NCBI GenBank assembly: GCA_020431405.1
Contig: JAGQIK010000385.1
Location: 1-32,327, forward strand
Length of the DNA: 32,327 nucleotides
Direction of reading: 5' to 3'
From: Myxococcales bacterium
GTDB taxonomy: Bacteria > Myxococcota_A > Polyangia > GCA-2747355
The notes under the pieces are model-generated. The model was not told the origin of the DNA and made no database searches. It saw nothing but the letters and a program-made list of their open reading frames with translations. This document shows, in pieces, positions 25,301 through 32,327 of this stretch. Within the stretch, counting starts at the first letter, position 1; each line of letters opens with the position of its first letter. The translations under genes and the position numbers were made by a program.

Positions 25301-25463
25301 GCTTCATGCCGCGCTCGAGACCGACTCGATCCAGCTCGCGCGCTACCGCATCAAGCGCCCCGACGGGCGCGAGCTCTCGCTGTGCAGCCGCTTTAATGCG
25401 CTGCGCGAAGGCAACCGCGCGCTGATCGCCGGCGTGACGTGGTGCGAGGGCGAGGGTCCCTAG
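22344..25463 (+). CDS. CheB-CheR-PAS fusion sensory protein
   Basis: 1039 aa from ATG 22344; in-frame GTGs at 22287 and 22314 are possible, and none has a clear ribosome site. Residues 1-185 are a CheB methylesterase domain with Ser9 (GVGASAGGLEAL), His36 (VVLHLSPDY) and Asp128 (SGTGSDGTRG). Residues about 205-450 are a CheR methyltransferase (LLINVTSFFRD, VWVVGCSTGEEAYSL, FRIFATDVDEDAL, LITCRNVLIYL, LLWLGASESL). A heptad coiled coil of NEEL repeats (about 640-695) joins to three PAS-like domains. There is no receiver before CheB and no kinase domain at the end. It overlaps the hybrid kinase gene (TAGTG). Such fusions are a known family; their targets are not shown here. Confidence 0.93.
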   Translation: MVIVGVGASAGGLEALTRLFENASPEAQVSFIVVLHLSPDYKSMMVDLLGRRTRMQVKRAEDGVAIAPGTVYVVEPGHKLALRQGRLRSQPVPREQRLDFPIDQFFRSLADELGDKAIAIVLSGTGSDGTRGSRAIGHVGGLVIVQEPTDAAFDGMPMSAISHSNADFVMPAGDIGKRLPDLVARHKETDGHTELGDAIPQVIAALAASAPVDFAKYKAATIGRRIDRRRRLIGADFDSYIAMLRNDADERRALVRDLLINVTSFFRDRDAWHRLEETMRLALGDREGEIRVWVVGCSTGEEAYSLAMVLTQLRRLTAAKWDFRIFATDVDEDALAIASVARYAASIVDDVPTALRAILDRNTDGTYQVPTHLRDRVVVAPHDATRDAPFSGIDLITCRNVLIYLESEVQRALFDRFAFSLRQGGLLWLGASESLDHESFVARDREWCLFERRGPAPAALGALSARRPRTPHVDRARAPGGSVRHADWLALHRSLSQGFVPPHIVVNGRRELLYRSGDLRGLLSLPDGMVSLDIADVLPAGIFTTVTRLLDKLASPAHQAQDLVANDVSVQLGDTAAQCTLRVRRLGAEGELLAGVFFEGLELSDSMQVVTVPAVSGDASELIADLQQQLRAMEHERRDLAENAQTAHEELQATNEELVAANEELQSLNEELQSVNEELRTVNDEYRSKVRELSIAHDQLDRLLALVDVGVVVLDEELNVVRSNQQVQRWLHVTESDVGRPLAHFGHQLRDYSLAERCAAAARSGDADELLVQTKDGGRVLLRIAPAHSGSGSDRIVVTFHDLTSVEAMRSENQLLAEAMRTATVPMVIIDPDRRVLQANDALCTLCDRDPRWLSNLAVSELVHPGDREALQSVISAALSGNSGRISLRPLTPSGQSSASGVYVGSLESAGEIIGAVMVFEEQLAAHDGPLVGVWGYYIYDPAENIALFASRALYDLFGIDEGRLHFSYIHESLVVAADLAALTTALHAALETDSIQLARYRIKRPDGRELSLCSRFNALREGNRALIAGVTWCEGEGP

Positions 25464-27196
25464 TGGGCAGCCGCCCCCTCAAGCCGCCATCGGAGGCAGA
25501 GGCGATTCTGGAGGCGTGCGGCAGCGCCGCCCTGTTGCTCGACGACGGGGCGGTCATCGCCGGCGCCAACGCCGCCGCCATCGCGATGCTCGGCGATGGG
25601 TTGATCGGCCGCCGGCTGGTCTCGCTCGCGCCGCGCGCCGAGCAACACCCGCCGTTGGTCAAGGCGCTCGCCGCGCAACGCGAGGTACGCCGCGCTGTCG
25701 TTACCATCGACACGCGGCGCGGACGGCGCGAGGTTGTCATCACCGTCACGGCGGTTGCGGCCAACCGCATCGCCTGGGTCGCGAGCTCGCCGGACGCGCG
25801 AGAGAAGCCGGTCGACATCATGCTCGCCGAGCTCGTCGCGCAGGACGTCGCGCCGCTGGCGCTGCTCTTCGACGCCGAGCTGAGCAGCTGGTCGGACAGC
25901 TTCTTCGCCGCGCTGAGCCTGCCAAGCCGCGCCAGCGCCGACGCGCTCGCGCAGAAGCTCGACACGCTGACCCACGGCAGCATGGCGAAGCTCTGCGCGG
26001 AGGTAAACGCCAAGGGGCAGGCCAGCTGTCCGCTGCAGCTCGGCGCGCAGCGCGAAGCGACCTTGCTCGCCTTCGAGGTGGACTCGCGATCGTGCGTGCT
26101 CGCGATCGTCGAGCCGCGCTTCGCGGCGCCGCAGGAGGGCTTTCGCCGCTTCGCAGCGGGCCTCGCTCACGAGCTCAACAACGCGATCGGGTTCGTGCTG
26201 CCCAACCTCGACGCCGTGTGCGAGTCGCTCGCCACACTCGGCAGCGAGCAGCGCGAGCTGCTCGACGACGCGCGCGTGGGTGTTAGGCGCGTAGCGGAGG
26301 TGGTCGCCACGCTGCGCGAGGTCAGCGGCGAGGCGCACGAGCTGCGCACGGTCGACATCAACGTGCTGGTCGCCGAGAGCATCGCGCTGGCGCGACGGCG
26401 AATTCCCAGACAGGTCACGCTGCACACGGCGCTCGGCCGCGTACCGCAGGGGCGCTCGAGCCGCGCCAAGCTGGGCCAGATCGTGCTCAACCTGCTGCTC
26501 AACGCCTGCCACTTCGCCGACGCCAACGATCCCGTGGTGCGCGTCCGCACGTGGTGCGCCAACTCGCGCGTGCTGATCGAGGTCGCCGACAACGGGCCCG
26601 GCATCGGCAAGCAGGACATCGAGCGCATCTTCGACCCCTTCTACTCGCGGCGCGCCGGTGGCTCGGGCTTGGGGCTGGCGCTCTCGGCGCAGTGGGTACG
26701 AGAGCTCGGCGGCGTGCTCTCGGTGGACAGCGAGCTCGGCAAGGGCGCGTGTTTCACCGTCGACCTGCCCGCGCTGCAGGCTCGAAGCTCGCCCGAAGGT
26801 GCGACGCGGGCGATACAGCTCGCGGCGGTCGAGGATCGCCCGCTCGAGGTTCTGGTCGTCGATGACGAGCCGCTGATCATGAAGTCGGTCAAGCGCATGC
26901 TGTCGGCGCGCGCCAACGTAGTCCAAGCGGAAGGTGGCTACGAGGCGATCAAGCTGCTCGAAGCCGGCCTCGACGTCGACGTGGTGGTCAGCGATGTCGT
27001 GATGCCCAACGGCTCGGGACCGGAGCTCTACCGCTGGATCCTCGCGCACCGACCAGAGCTCAAGGAAGTGTTCGTCTACATGACCGGCATGACGCGAGAC
27101 GACGAGCGACTGCCGCTCGACGCGCCGCCGCAGCTGGCGAAGCCGTTTTCGATGGACGATCTGCTGGCCGCGCTCGGCGGCCCACAGCTGCGCTAG
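25463..27196 (+). CDS. Hybrid histidine kinase with C-terminal receiver
   Basis: 577 aa from GTG 25463, overlapping the upstream stop as TAGTG, with GAGGG just before it. Two PAS-like regions (about 12-110 and 120-225) precede the dimerisation helix [20 protein letters not shown] with phospho-accepting His236. The ATPase domain has the N box ([11 protein letters not shown]), [15 protein letters not shown] and GSGLGLAL. A receiver fills residues 460-577: DD at 467-468, phosphorylated Asp511 (VVSDVVMP), YMTG and Lys560 (AKPF). No membrane segment is present, so it is cytoplasmic. Coupling to the CheB-CheR fusion suggests one signalling unit. Its stop shares CTAG with the convergent lipoprotein gene. 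Confidence 0.94.
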   Translation: MGSRPLKPPSEAEAILEACGSAALLLDDGAVIAGANAAAIAMLGDGLIGRRLVSLAPRAEQHPPLVKALAAQREVRRAVVTIDTRRGRREVVITVTAVAANRIAWVASSPDAREKPVDIMLAELVAQDVAPLALLFDAELSSWSDSFFAALSLPSRASADALAQKLDTLTHGSMAKLCAEVNAKGQASCPLQLGAQREATLLAFEVDSRSCVLAIVEPRFAAPQEGFRRFAAGLAHELNNAIGFVLPNLDAVCESLATLGSEQRELLDDARVGVRRVAEVVATLREVSGEAHELRTVDINVLVAESIALARRRIPRQVTLHTALGRVPQGRSSRAKLGQIVLNLLLNACHFADANDPVVRVRTWCANSRVLIEVADNGPGIGKQDIERIFDPFYSRRAGGSGLGLALSAQWVRELGGVLSVDSELGKGACFTVDLPALQARSSPEGATRAIQLAAVEDRPLEVLVVDDEPLIMKSVKRMLSARANVVQAEGGYEAIKLLEAGLDVDVVVSDVVMPNGSGPELYRWILAHRPELKEVFVYMTGMTRDDERLPLDAPPQLAKPFSMDDLLAALGGPQLR

Positions 27197-28764
27197 AACG
27201 GATCGGGGAGCTGGCGCACCCAACGCAGCGAGCCGAGAACCAGCCGAGCGCCCGCAAAGAGCAGCGCCGGCGCCACGGTGAGGGTCGAGGTCGCGACGTC
27301 GAAGGTGTAGCGGTCGTGGCCAACCTCGACGCCGTCGACGACGAGCCGAAGCGAGGCAGTGATCGGCGGAAAGTCGATCGGCATCGTCAGCACGCCGCTT
27401 TCGAAGACGCCGACGTCGCAGGCCCGGTCGACCACGTGCTCGCGCGTGGCCAGCGCGCTGCCGTCGGTGAGCTCGTCGACGAGTCGCCGCGTCTCTCGGC
27501 TCGGGTCGTCGTATGCGGCGCGGCGTGCCACCGCGGCGATGGTCACCAGGCGCCAACTGCTCTTGTCGCCAGCGTCGACCCGGAAGCCGTTGACGTCGCG
27601 CACCTCCCGGAGCGTCACAGGATCGTGCTTGAAGCTAAAGCGGCGCACGCTGGTGAGGCGAACGACGAGCTCGCGTCCCGCCACGCCGAACTGCGGCTGA
27701 TGCGGCGCGGTGGCCAGCGACAGGACGCCGAGCACTCGGTCGCGCACGGTGCTCACCGTGGCGGGCGCGGCGAGGTCGAGCTCGAGCAGCGTCGCGCGCG
27801 CGACATCGTAGTGCTCGTGAGTCTTGCCGACGCTGGCGGTAACGCGCGTGCGCACGCTGCCCAGCGCCCGCAGCGACGCGATCAGCGCCGCGCGAGACTT
27901 GCCGACGTGCGGCTCGCTGGTGGGCGTCGAGAGCAACAGCGCCGCGATCTCGCGCGACGCAGCCCGCTCGTCGATGCGGCCGGCCATGGTGCGAGCAAGG
28001 GCCGGCGCGCCGACGAGCGCGACGTCTGCGTAGCTTGCCGACGGCGACGTGACCACGTGCCAGTCGCCGCCAATGTAGGAGCTCAGCGCCGCCTTCGTCG
28101 TGCAGATCTTGGTGCCGAGCAGCGGGTCGATCGGCGCGCCGAAGGTCTGCGTGACGGTGCGATCGGTCTCGCCCTGCGCGCAGAGAAAGACGCGCTCGGG
28201 CAAACACAGCCCAGCTTGGCAGCGCTGCCCGTGGCCGCAGCCGTCAGCGCCGAGCACGCACTGGTGTTGCTGGCCGCCTGACGGCTTGCCGCAGGTGCGG
28301 ATGCAGCAGCCGAGCAATCCATCTCCATTGGCGTCCTCGTCGCCATCATCGAGGCCGTCGTTGTCGCTGTCGGCGTCGACGTAGTCGGGCTTGCCGTCGC
28401 CGTCGGTGTCGCACGGCCACGCCTTCGCCGTCGACGCGCAGCGCCCCGCGGCGTCTTTGGCGCCGGCTTCGATCTCGTCGGGGATGCCGTCGTCGTCGGA
28501 GTCGAAGTCGAGCCAGTCCGGCGTGCCGTCGCCGTCGCTGTCGCGCGCGGTGGCCGAGCCCTCGACGCCGTTGGGAATGCCGTCCTTGTCGGCGTCGGCG
28601 TTGGGGTCGGGAGGTGCGTCGGGGGCGAACACGTCGCGCGGTGCGGCGTCACGCGCGGGTGGCGCGTCGCCGCCGCCGTCGCCGTGTTCGCTCAGCGCGA
28701 GACGGTCGCAGGCGGCCGCCGGGCAGACGAGTAGCAGCACCGCTGTCAGCTGCAGCCACCGCAC
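27193..28764 (-). CDS. Lipoprotein with thrombospondin type 3 calcium repeats
   Basis: 523 aa from GTG 28764; the open frame extends through the upstream tandem repeat, which is not coding. The signal peptide ends PAAAC with the lipid-bearing Cys at 19. Residues 55-150 carry calcium-binding repeats ([59 protein letters not shown]). A Cys-rich segment follows (about 152-195: [21 protein letters not shown]). The remaining 330 residues show no family I know but have beta-rich and von Willebrand-like spacing ([24 protein letters not shown], and a closing strand pair). Such proteins are common on deltaproteobacterial cell surfaces. It ends in a 4-bp convergent overlap with the kinase gene. Confidence 0.82.
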   Translation of the reverse strand: MRWLQLTAVLLLVCPAAACDRLALSEHGDGGGDAPPARDAAPRDVFAPDAPPDPNADADKDGIPNGVEGSATARDSDGDGTPDWLDFDSDDDGIPDEIEAGAKDAAGRCASTAKAWPCDTDGDGKPDYVDADSDNDGLDDGDEDANGDGLLGCCIRTCGKPSGGQQHQCVLGADGCGHGQRCQAGLCLPERVFLCAQGETDRTVTQTFGAPIDPLLGTKICTTKAALSSYIGGDWHVVTSPSASYADVALVGAPALARTMAGRIDERAASREIAALLLSTPTSEPHVGKSRAALIASLRALGSVRTRVTASVGKTHEHYDVARATLLELDLAAPATVSTVRDRVLGVLSLATAPHQPQFGVAGRELVVRLTSVRRFSFKHDPVTLREVRDVNGFRVDAGDKSSWRLVTIAAVARRAAYDDPSRETRRLVDELTDGSALATREHVVDRACDVGVFESGVLTMPIDFPPITASLRLVVDGVEVGHDRYTFDVATSTLTVAPALLFAGARLVLGSLRWVRQLPDPF

Positions 28765-28804
28765 CAGCTGATTGTAGCGTGGTGCACTGCCGCGGTCGTG
28801 TGGC

Positions 28805-28881
28805 GTGGGCCGTGACCGTGGGCCGTGACCGTGGGCCGTGACCGTGGGCCGTGACCGTGGGCCGTGACCGTGACCGTGACC
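28805..28881. repeat. 13-bp tandem repeat array
   Basis: Five perfect copies of GTGGGCCGTGACC (28805-28869) are followed by two copies of GTGACC. Each copy can be seen as a 7-mer plus a 6-mer, akin to the 7-bp units of the other intergenic elements. It begins 41 bp upstream of the calcium-repeat lipoprotein start. Copy number could vary by slippage. Confidence 0.92.
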
Positions 28882-28985
28882 GGGCAGTGGGCTACCGCAG
28901 GCCGCCCAGCGGCGAGTGCGCCCGCCCGAAAGGCCCCCAACGCGACAACGAGCGACGCGAGCGACGCGAGCGCCTCGGGGGTGAG
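28882..28985. repeat. Intergenic element B2
   Basis: This follows the 13-bp array and contains the block GCCCAGCGGCGAG-tg-CGCCCGCC (28904-28926), sharing 21 of 23 bases with B1 between mreB and mreC. Copies of AGCGACGCG (28951-28968) resemble the AGCGAGCGC repeats of B1. There is no coding region in 28765-29030. Confidence 0.65.
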
Positions 28986-29027
28986 CCACGCCGCAGGCGT
29001 GGCGAGGGGGGCTTGAAAAGCCCCCCT
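28986..29027 (-). terminator. Two strong hairpins after the small helical protein gene
   Basis: The nearer (29005-29027) has a perfect 10-bp stem, AGGGGGGCTT with AAGCCCCCCT, around a 3-nt loop, and starts 3 nt past the stop codon. The second (28986-29002) pairs CCACGCC with GGCGTGG around GCA. Neither is followed by a T-tract on the minus strand, but together they are likely to end or protect the transcript. Confidence 0.6.
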
Positions 29028-29030
29028 GAA

Positions 29031-29483
29031 CTACAGCGCCGCGAGGTGCTTGTCGACGATCTTGCCCAGGTTGGGGACCGCCTGCTCGACGTGGACCTTG
29101 CCTTTGGGGCGCAGGCGCTTGTAGGCCTTTACGGCGGTCTTGTTGGAGCTGCCATTAGCGCGCTGGTCGGTGACCTGCAGCAGCGCCTCGGCGACATCGG
29201 CCGCGCGCGCGCTGAGGTAGCCGCTGAACGCGCCCTGCGCGCCCGCCTCGGAGTAGCTGGTGTAGTAGCTCTGCAGCGTGGCGGCGAAGTCGTCGAACAG
29301 CGAGTCGACGGCGTTGGTCATCATGTTCGGCTTGAGCGCCTTGACGAGGCCGTAGGCGGTCTTGACGGCGACGGCCGAGAAGCCGCGCTTCGACTTGACC
29401 TCGGCGTCGATCAGGTCGACGCAGTCTTTGACAACTACCTGCCGCTTGTCGGGGTCTTCGGCCAGCTTTCTGAGGTCCTTCAC
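29031..29483 (-). CDS. Small helical protein, DUF6918-like
   Basis: 150 aa from GTG 29483, with AAGGAG 7 nt upstream. It is soluble and almost wholly helical: [88 protein letters not shown]. The C-terminus is basic and Lys-rich. The pattern resembles the DUF6918 family of uncharacterised proteins; I am fairly but not fully sure of that name. It is followed by paired hairpins and is divergent from the TPR gene, with 160 bp between starts. Confidence 0.75.
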   Translation of the reverse strand: MKDLRKLAEDPDKRQVVVKDCVDLIDAEVKSKRGFSAVAVKTAYGLVKALKPNMMTNAVDSLFDDFAATLQSYYTSYSEAGAQGAFSGYLSARAADVAEALLQVTDQRANGSSNKTAVKAYKRLRPKGKVHVEQAVPNLGKIVDKHLAAL

Positions 29484-29643
29484 GCTAGTTCTCCTTGCGG
29501 TCGAAAGTGGCGTGCTACGCCGCCGTGCGAGGCGCATGCTACGCGCGATCGCACGACGAAAAAAGCCCGAATATCGCGGCTGGCGGATAACTCCGCGCGC
29601 GCCATCGCGCGCCGGCGCCCGCGCGGTGTAAGGTCTCTGATCG

Positions 29644-32327
29644 ATGCTGGGTTCTGCCGCCGATGGCCGCGCGCGGCCACCGTTCGGGCTGAGCTTCTCG
29701 GCCGGCCGCGGTCTCGTCACGCTGCGGCGACACGCCGTCGCGGGGCTCGTGCGCGTCGAGTCGCTCGAGATGGAGATACCCGACCTGCGCTTCCCCTTCG
29801 ACGTCTCGGGCGGCGCGCGCCATTTCCGCCACCGGCGCTGCATCCTGCGGCGCTGCGAGCTGGCCGTCAGCGAGCAAGAGCTCGAGCGTTGGCTCGAGGA
29901 GCGCGTGCAGCGCGCCGCCTACGGCTACCGCCGGCTGCGCCTGCGCCTGCGCCACGATCACTTCGAGCTGAGCGGCGCGGTGGCGGTTGGCGCCGACGAG
30001 ACCGAGTTCATCGCGCGCGGCGTGGTGATGCCCACCGAAGGTCGCGGGCTAGCCATCGGCCTGAGCGACGTGCACGTCTACGGCGCCTGCGCGCTGCCGG
30101 CGCCGCTGATCAGCGCCGGCCTGCTGCGCGCTGCTGGCGCCACGCCGCCCGCCGAGCGCGACGGCCGCGACACCGCCGGCCCGCTGCTCGTCGGTTGCTG
30201 CGACGTCGAGCTCGACCCCCTCGGCCTGGCGCTGCTGTCGGTGCTTCCCACGTCGGGCTGGCGGCTGCCGTCGATGAAGGTGCAGCTATGCAGCATTGAT
30301 CTCAGCCCGGGTGAGATGCGCCTGCTTTACCGCGCAGACGGCGTCGAGCCGCGCGCCGACGACGCGCCCGACGACGCGAGCGTCGTGGGCGGCACCGTGC
30401 CGGCGCGCTTCGTGGCTGCGCAGGAGGCGCGCCGCCTGTTCGCGCAGGCCGAGCGGCTGGTGGCGGCCGGCGAGCTCGCCCGCGCGATCGACGTCTACCG
30501 CCGCGAGCTCGACGCGCACCCGCAGCACCCGTTCATCCACCAGCGACTGCTGCAGCTGCTCGTCTCTTTTGCCGACGGCGACAGCGAAGTGCTCGAAGCC
30601 TGCAAGGCCGCGCGCGCCGTGCTGACCAGCACGGAGGCCGGCGACGGCGGCCCGGCGCCGGACCTGCCGCCCGCCGTGCTGGCCGAAGCGGTGGTGCACG
30701 CGAGAAACGGCGACCCGCGCGCCGCGGCGCTCTTTCGGCAGCTCGCCCAGCGCGCCGCGCGCGAGCAGAGCAGCGCCGAAGAGGTGCTCGCCTTGCTCGC
30801 GGCCGGTCGCGCCGAGATCGCCCACGACGCCGCGCGCGCGCGCGCCGACTTCGAGCGCGTGCTCGAGCTCTCGCGCGATCACCCTCAGGCCCTCGCCGAG
30901 CTGGCACGCCTTTACGCCGAGGCGCAGGACTTCGAGCGCCTCGTCGAGGTGCGCAAGCGCCAGATCGGACGCGCCACCGACCCCGCGACCAGGCTCTCCG
31001 GCCACCTCGCGCTCGGTGAGATCTATCGCGTGCACCTAGGCGAGCCCGAGCTGGCGCGCGAGCAGTTCGAGCACGCGCTCGAGATCGACGAGGCTTCGGA
31101 GACGGCGCTGTCGGGGCTCGCCGAGGCGTGCATCGACGCCGAGGACACGCTGCGCGCCGTGCGCGCCCTCGACCGCCTCGGCGAGCTGGCCAACCAGCGC
31201 GGTGATCGCGAGCGCGAGATCGCGATCCATCTGCGCATCGCCTCGCTGTGGGAGCACCTCGGTGATCGCGAGAGCGCGCTGACGCGCCTTCGCCGCGCGC
31301 GCAGCGCGAGCCCCACCGACGCACAGGCGCTGCGACGACTGGCTGCGCTGCTGCTTTCGATGGACCGTACGCGCGACGCGGTGAGCGCCTTGCGCCAGCT
31401 GCTCGATGTCACGCGCGAAGGTGCGGCACAGGTCGCGATACATCGCCAGCTCGCCGAGCTCTACCGTACGCTCGGCGAGCACCCAGCCAGCGAGCGCGAG
31501 ATCGAGCGCGCTCTGGCGGTCGATCCTGCAGACCCCGAGGCGCTGCACCTCGCCATCGAGAGCGCAGAGCGCCGCGGCGAGCCCGAGGCGCTTGCCGACG
31601 TGCTCGGACGGGCCGCCAAGGCCGAGGGCGATCAGCAGCGCCGAGCCGACCTGCTGCTGCGCCGAGGTCGCCTGTTGGCGCGCGCGGGACGCGACACCGA
31701 CGCCCTCGCCTCCTTCGAGGCGGCCGCCAGCGAAGCCAGCGACGACGGCTGGGCCGCCCGCCGCGAGCTGGCCCGCCTCGCCGCGCGCGAGGAGCGCTGG
31801 GACGAGGCGCGCGACGCGTGGCGCGAAGCGCTCGCCACCGAGCGCGGCCAACGCGACGCCGATGGCTGGCGCGAGCTGGCGCTGATCGAGATGCGCCTCG
31901 GAGACAACCGCGCCGCGCGTGACGCCCTGCGCACCGCCTCGGAGCTGGTCGAGCACGAGGACCGCCACACCCTCGGCGAGCTCGCGCGCGTCTGCGGCGA
32001 GCTCGGCGACCACGCAGGACAGCGCGACGCGCTCGAGAAGCTCGTCGCCTGCCTGCCCGAGAGCACGGCGACGTTCGACGAAGACGCCGAGCTCGCTACC
32101 AGCGCGGCGGGCCAGCTGAGACAGCTCGCCGAGCTTCGCGCCGCCGCCGGCGAGGCGCCTGGCGCGCTCGACCTTTTCGAACGCGCGCGCGCGCTGACGC
32201 CCGCCGACGACTCGCTGCTGTGGCGACTGGTCGAGCTGCACGAGGCACAGCAGGAGCTGGCGGCGGCGATGCCGCTGCTCGAGGCGCTCTCGGCGCGCGG
32301 AGAGATCGGCGAACAAGCGCGGGCGTC
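29644..32327 (+). CDS. Large TPR protein with unusual N-terminal domain, partial (runs past the window end)
   Basis: At least 894 aa from ATG 29644, with AAGG about 10 nt upstream. There is no signal peptide. Residues 1-245 form a beta-rich region (LVRVESLEMEIPDLRFPFDVSGG, CELAVSEQELERWLEERV, HFELSGAVAVGADETEFIARG, GLAIGLSDVHVYG). This faintly recalls LmeA/DUF2993-type lipid-binding domains, a guess from pattern only. From about residue 260 onward there is a long run of TPR-like helical pairs (AERLVAAGELARAIDVYRREL, ALGEIYRVHLGEPELAREQFEHALEIDE, IHRQLAELYRTLGEHPASEREIERALAVD), rich in Ala, Arg, Leu and Glu. Such scaffolds mediate protein contacts. The plan is common in large deltaproteobacterial proteins of unknown role. 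Confidence 0.85.
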   Translation, partial: MLGSAADGRARPPFGLSFSAGRGLVTLRRHAVAGLVRVESLEMEIPDLRFPFDVSGGARHFRHRRCILRRCELAVSEQELERWLEERVQRAAYGYRRLRLRLRHDHFELSGAVAVGADETEFIARGVVMPTEGRGLAIGLSDVHVYGACALPAPLISAGLLRAAGATPPAERDGRDTAGPLLVGCCDVELDPLGLALLSVLPTSGWRLPSMKVQLCSIDLSPGEMRLLYRADGVEPRADDAPDDASVVGGTVPARFVAAQEARRLFAQAERLVAAGELARAIDVYRRELDAHPQHPFIHQRLLQLLVSFADGDSEVLEACKAARAVLTSTEAGDGGPAPDLPPAVLAEAVVHARNGDPRAAALFRQLAQRAAREQSSAEEVLALLAAGRAEIAHDAARARADFERVLELSRDHPQALAELARLYAEAQDFERLVEVRKRQIGRATDPATRLSGHLALGEIYRVHLGEPELAREQFEHALEIDEASETALSGLAEACIDAEDTLRAVRALDRLGELANQRGDREREIAIHLRIASLWEHLGDRESALTRLRRARSASPTDAQALRRLAALLLSMDRTRDAVSALRQLLDVTREGAAQVAIHRQLAELYRTLGEHPASEREIERALAVDPADPEALHLAIESAERRGEPEALADVLGRAAKAEGDQQRRADLLLRRGRLLARAGRDTDALASFEAAASEASDDGWAARRELARLAAREERWDEARDAWREALATERGQRDADGWRELALIEMRLGDNRAARDALRTASELVEHEDRHTLGELARVCGELGDHAGQRDALEKLVACLPESTATFDEDAELATSAAGQLRQLAELRAAAGEAPGALDLFERARALTPADDSLLWRLVELHEAQQELAAAMPLLEALSARGEIGEQARA

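Noticed and set aside
25460-27556. 698-codon minus-strand open frame opposite the hybrid kinase
   Set aside because: The kinase boxes and receiver motifs are all on the plus strand; the antisense translation is compositionally biased and crosses into the lipoprotein gene in another frame.
28805-28881. CRISPR array
   Set aside because: The 13-bp units are directly adjacent with no unique spacers, and there are no cas genes in the window.
28765-28989. N-terminal extension of the calcium-repeat lipoprotein
   Set aside because: The extra 75 codons translate the 13-bp tandem array and would bury the lipoprotein signal peptide.

Overview
The window is high-GC bacterial DNA, nearly all coding. Gene content points to a Gram-negative, rod-shaped bacterium of the Myxococcota or a related deltaproteobacterial group. 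The signs are lipoproteins with lipoboxes, a CpoB/YbgF-type TPR lipoprotein, a lipoprotein with thrombospondin type 3 calcium repeats, a CheB-CheR-PAS fusion beside a hybrid histidine kinase, a HemX-type gene ahead of hemA, and very large TPR proteins. This placement is inferred from gene content and style; no rRNA or other marker is present. I recognise 29 protein genes, two of them cut by the window edges. I found no tRNA, rRNA, CRISPR array, insertion sequence or phage gene.

Layout. (1) 1-1859, minus strand: SlyD-like FKBP isomerase, a Cache-like sensor without an output domain, and a nucleotidyltransferase-like protein (cut). (2) 1978-2853, plus: dprA. (3) 2884-5054, minus: CpoB/YbgF-like lipoprotein followed by a LysM protein. 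(4) 5143-6002, plus: NicO/UreH-like metal transporter overlapping a DUF4911 protein. (5) 6024-10399, minus: a heme operon (conserved 102-aa protein, HemX/CcsA-like, hemA, hemC), possibly running on into two small coiled-coil membrane proteins. (6) 10507-11989, plus: thioredoxin and the ribosome-assembly GTPase RsgA. (7) 12191-17968, minus: the rod-shape cluster mreB, mreC, mreD, mrdA (PBP2), rodA. (8) 18329-20044, plus: PpiD/SurA-like periplasmic isomerase. (9) 20226-22231, minus: a GIDE-domain membrane protein and a divergent Fpg/Nei glycosylase. (10) 22344-27196, plus: CheB-CheR-PAS fusion and hybrid histidine kinase. (11) 27193-29483, minus: calcium-repeat lipoprotein and a small helical protein. 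(12) 29644 to the window end, plus: a long TPR protein with an unusual N-terminal domain.

Genes are tightly packed. Start and stop codons overlap at many joins (ATGA, GTGA, TTGA, TGATG, TAGTG), which indicates translational coupling. Cell-wall elongation (RodA, PBP2, MreBCD), envelope folding and maintenance (PpiD-like, LysM, CpoB-like) and heme synthesis dominate.

The most unusual signal is non-coding. Four of the longer gaps (11990-12190, 16673-16933, 20045-20225, 28765-29030) hold related GC-rich elements. Three contain arms of exactly four 7-bp units plus GG, of the type GGCCACG, GGCCTCG or GGCTTCA. In the two gaps between convergent genes the arms occur as 30-bp inverted pairs around a related core. 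The other two gaps lie between genes in the same direction and share a different 23-bp block. A second signal is a 10-bp inverted repeat with a 4-nt loop just before the ppiD-like start, with a near-copy at the beginning of the LysM gene.
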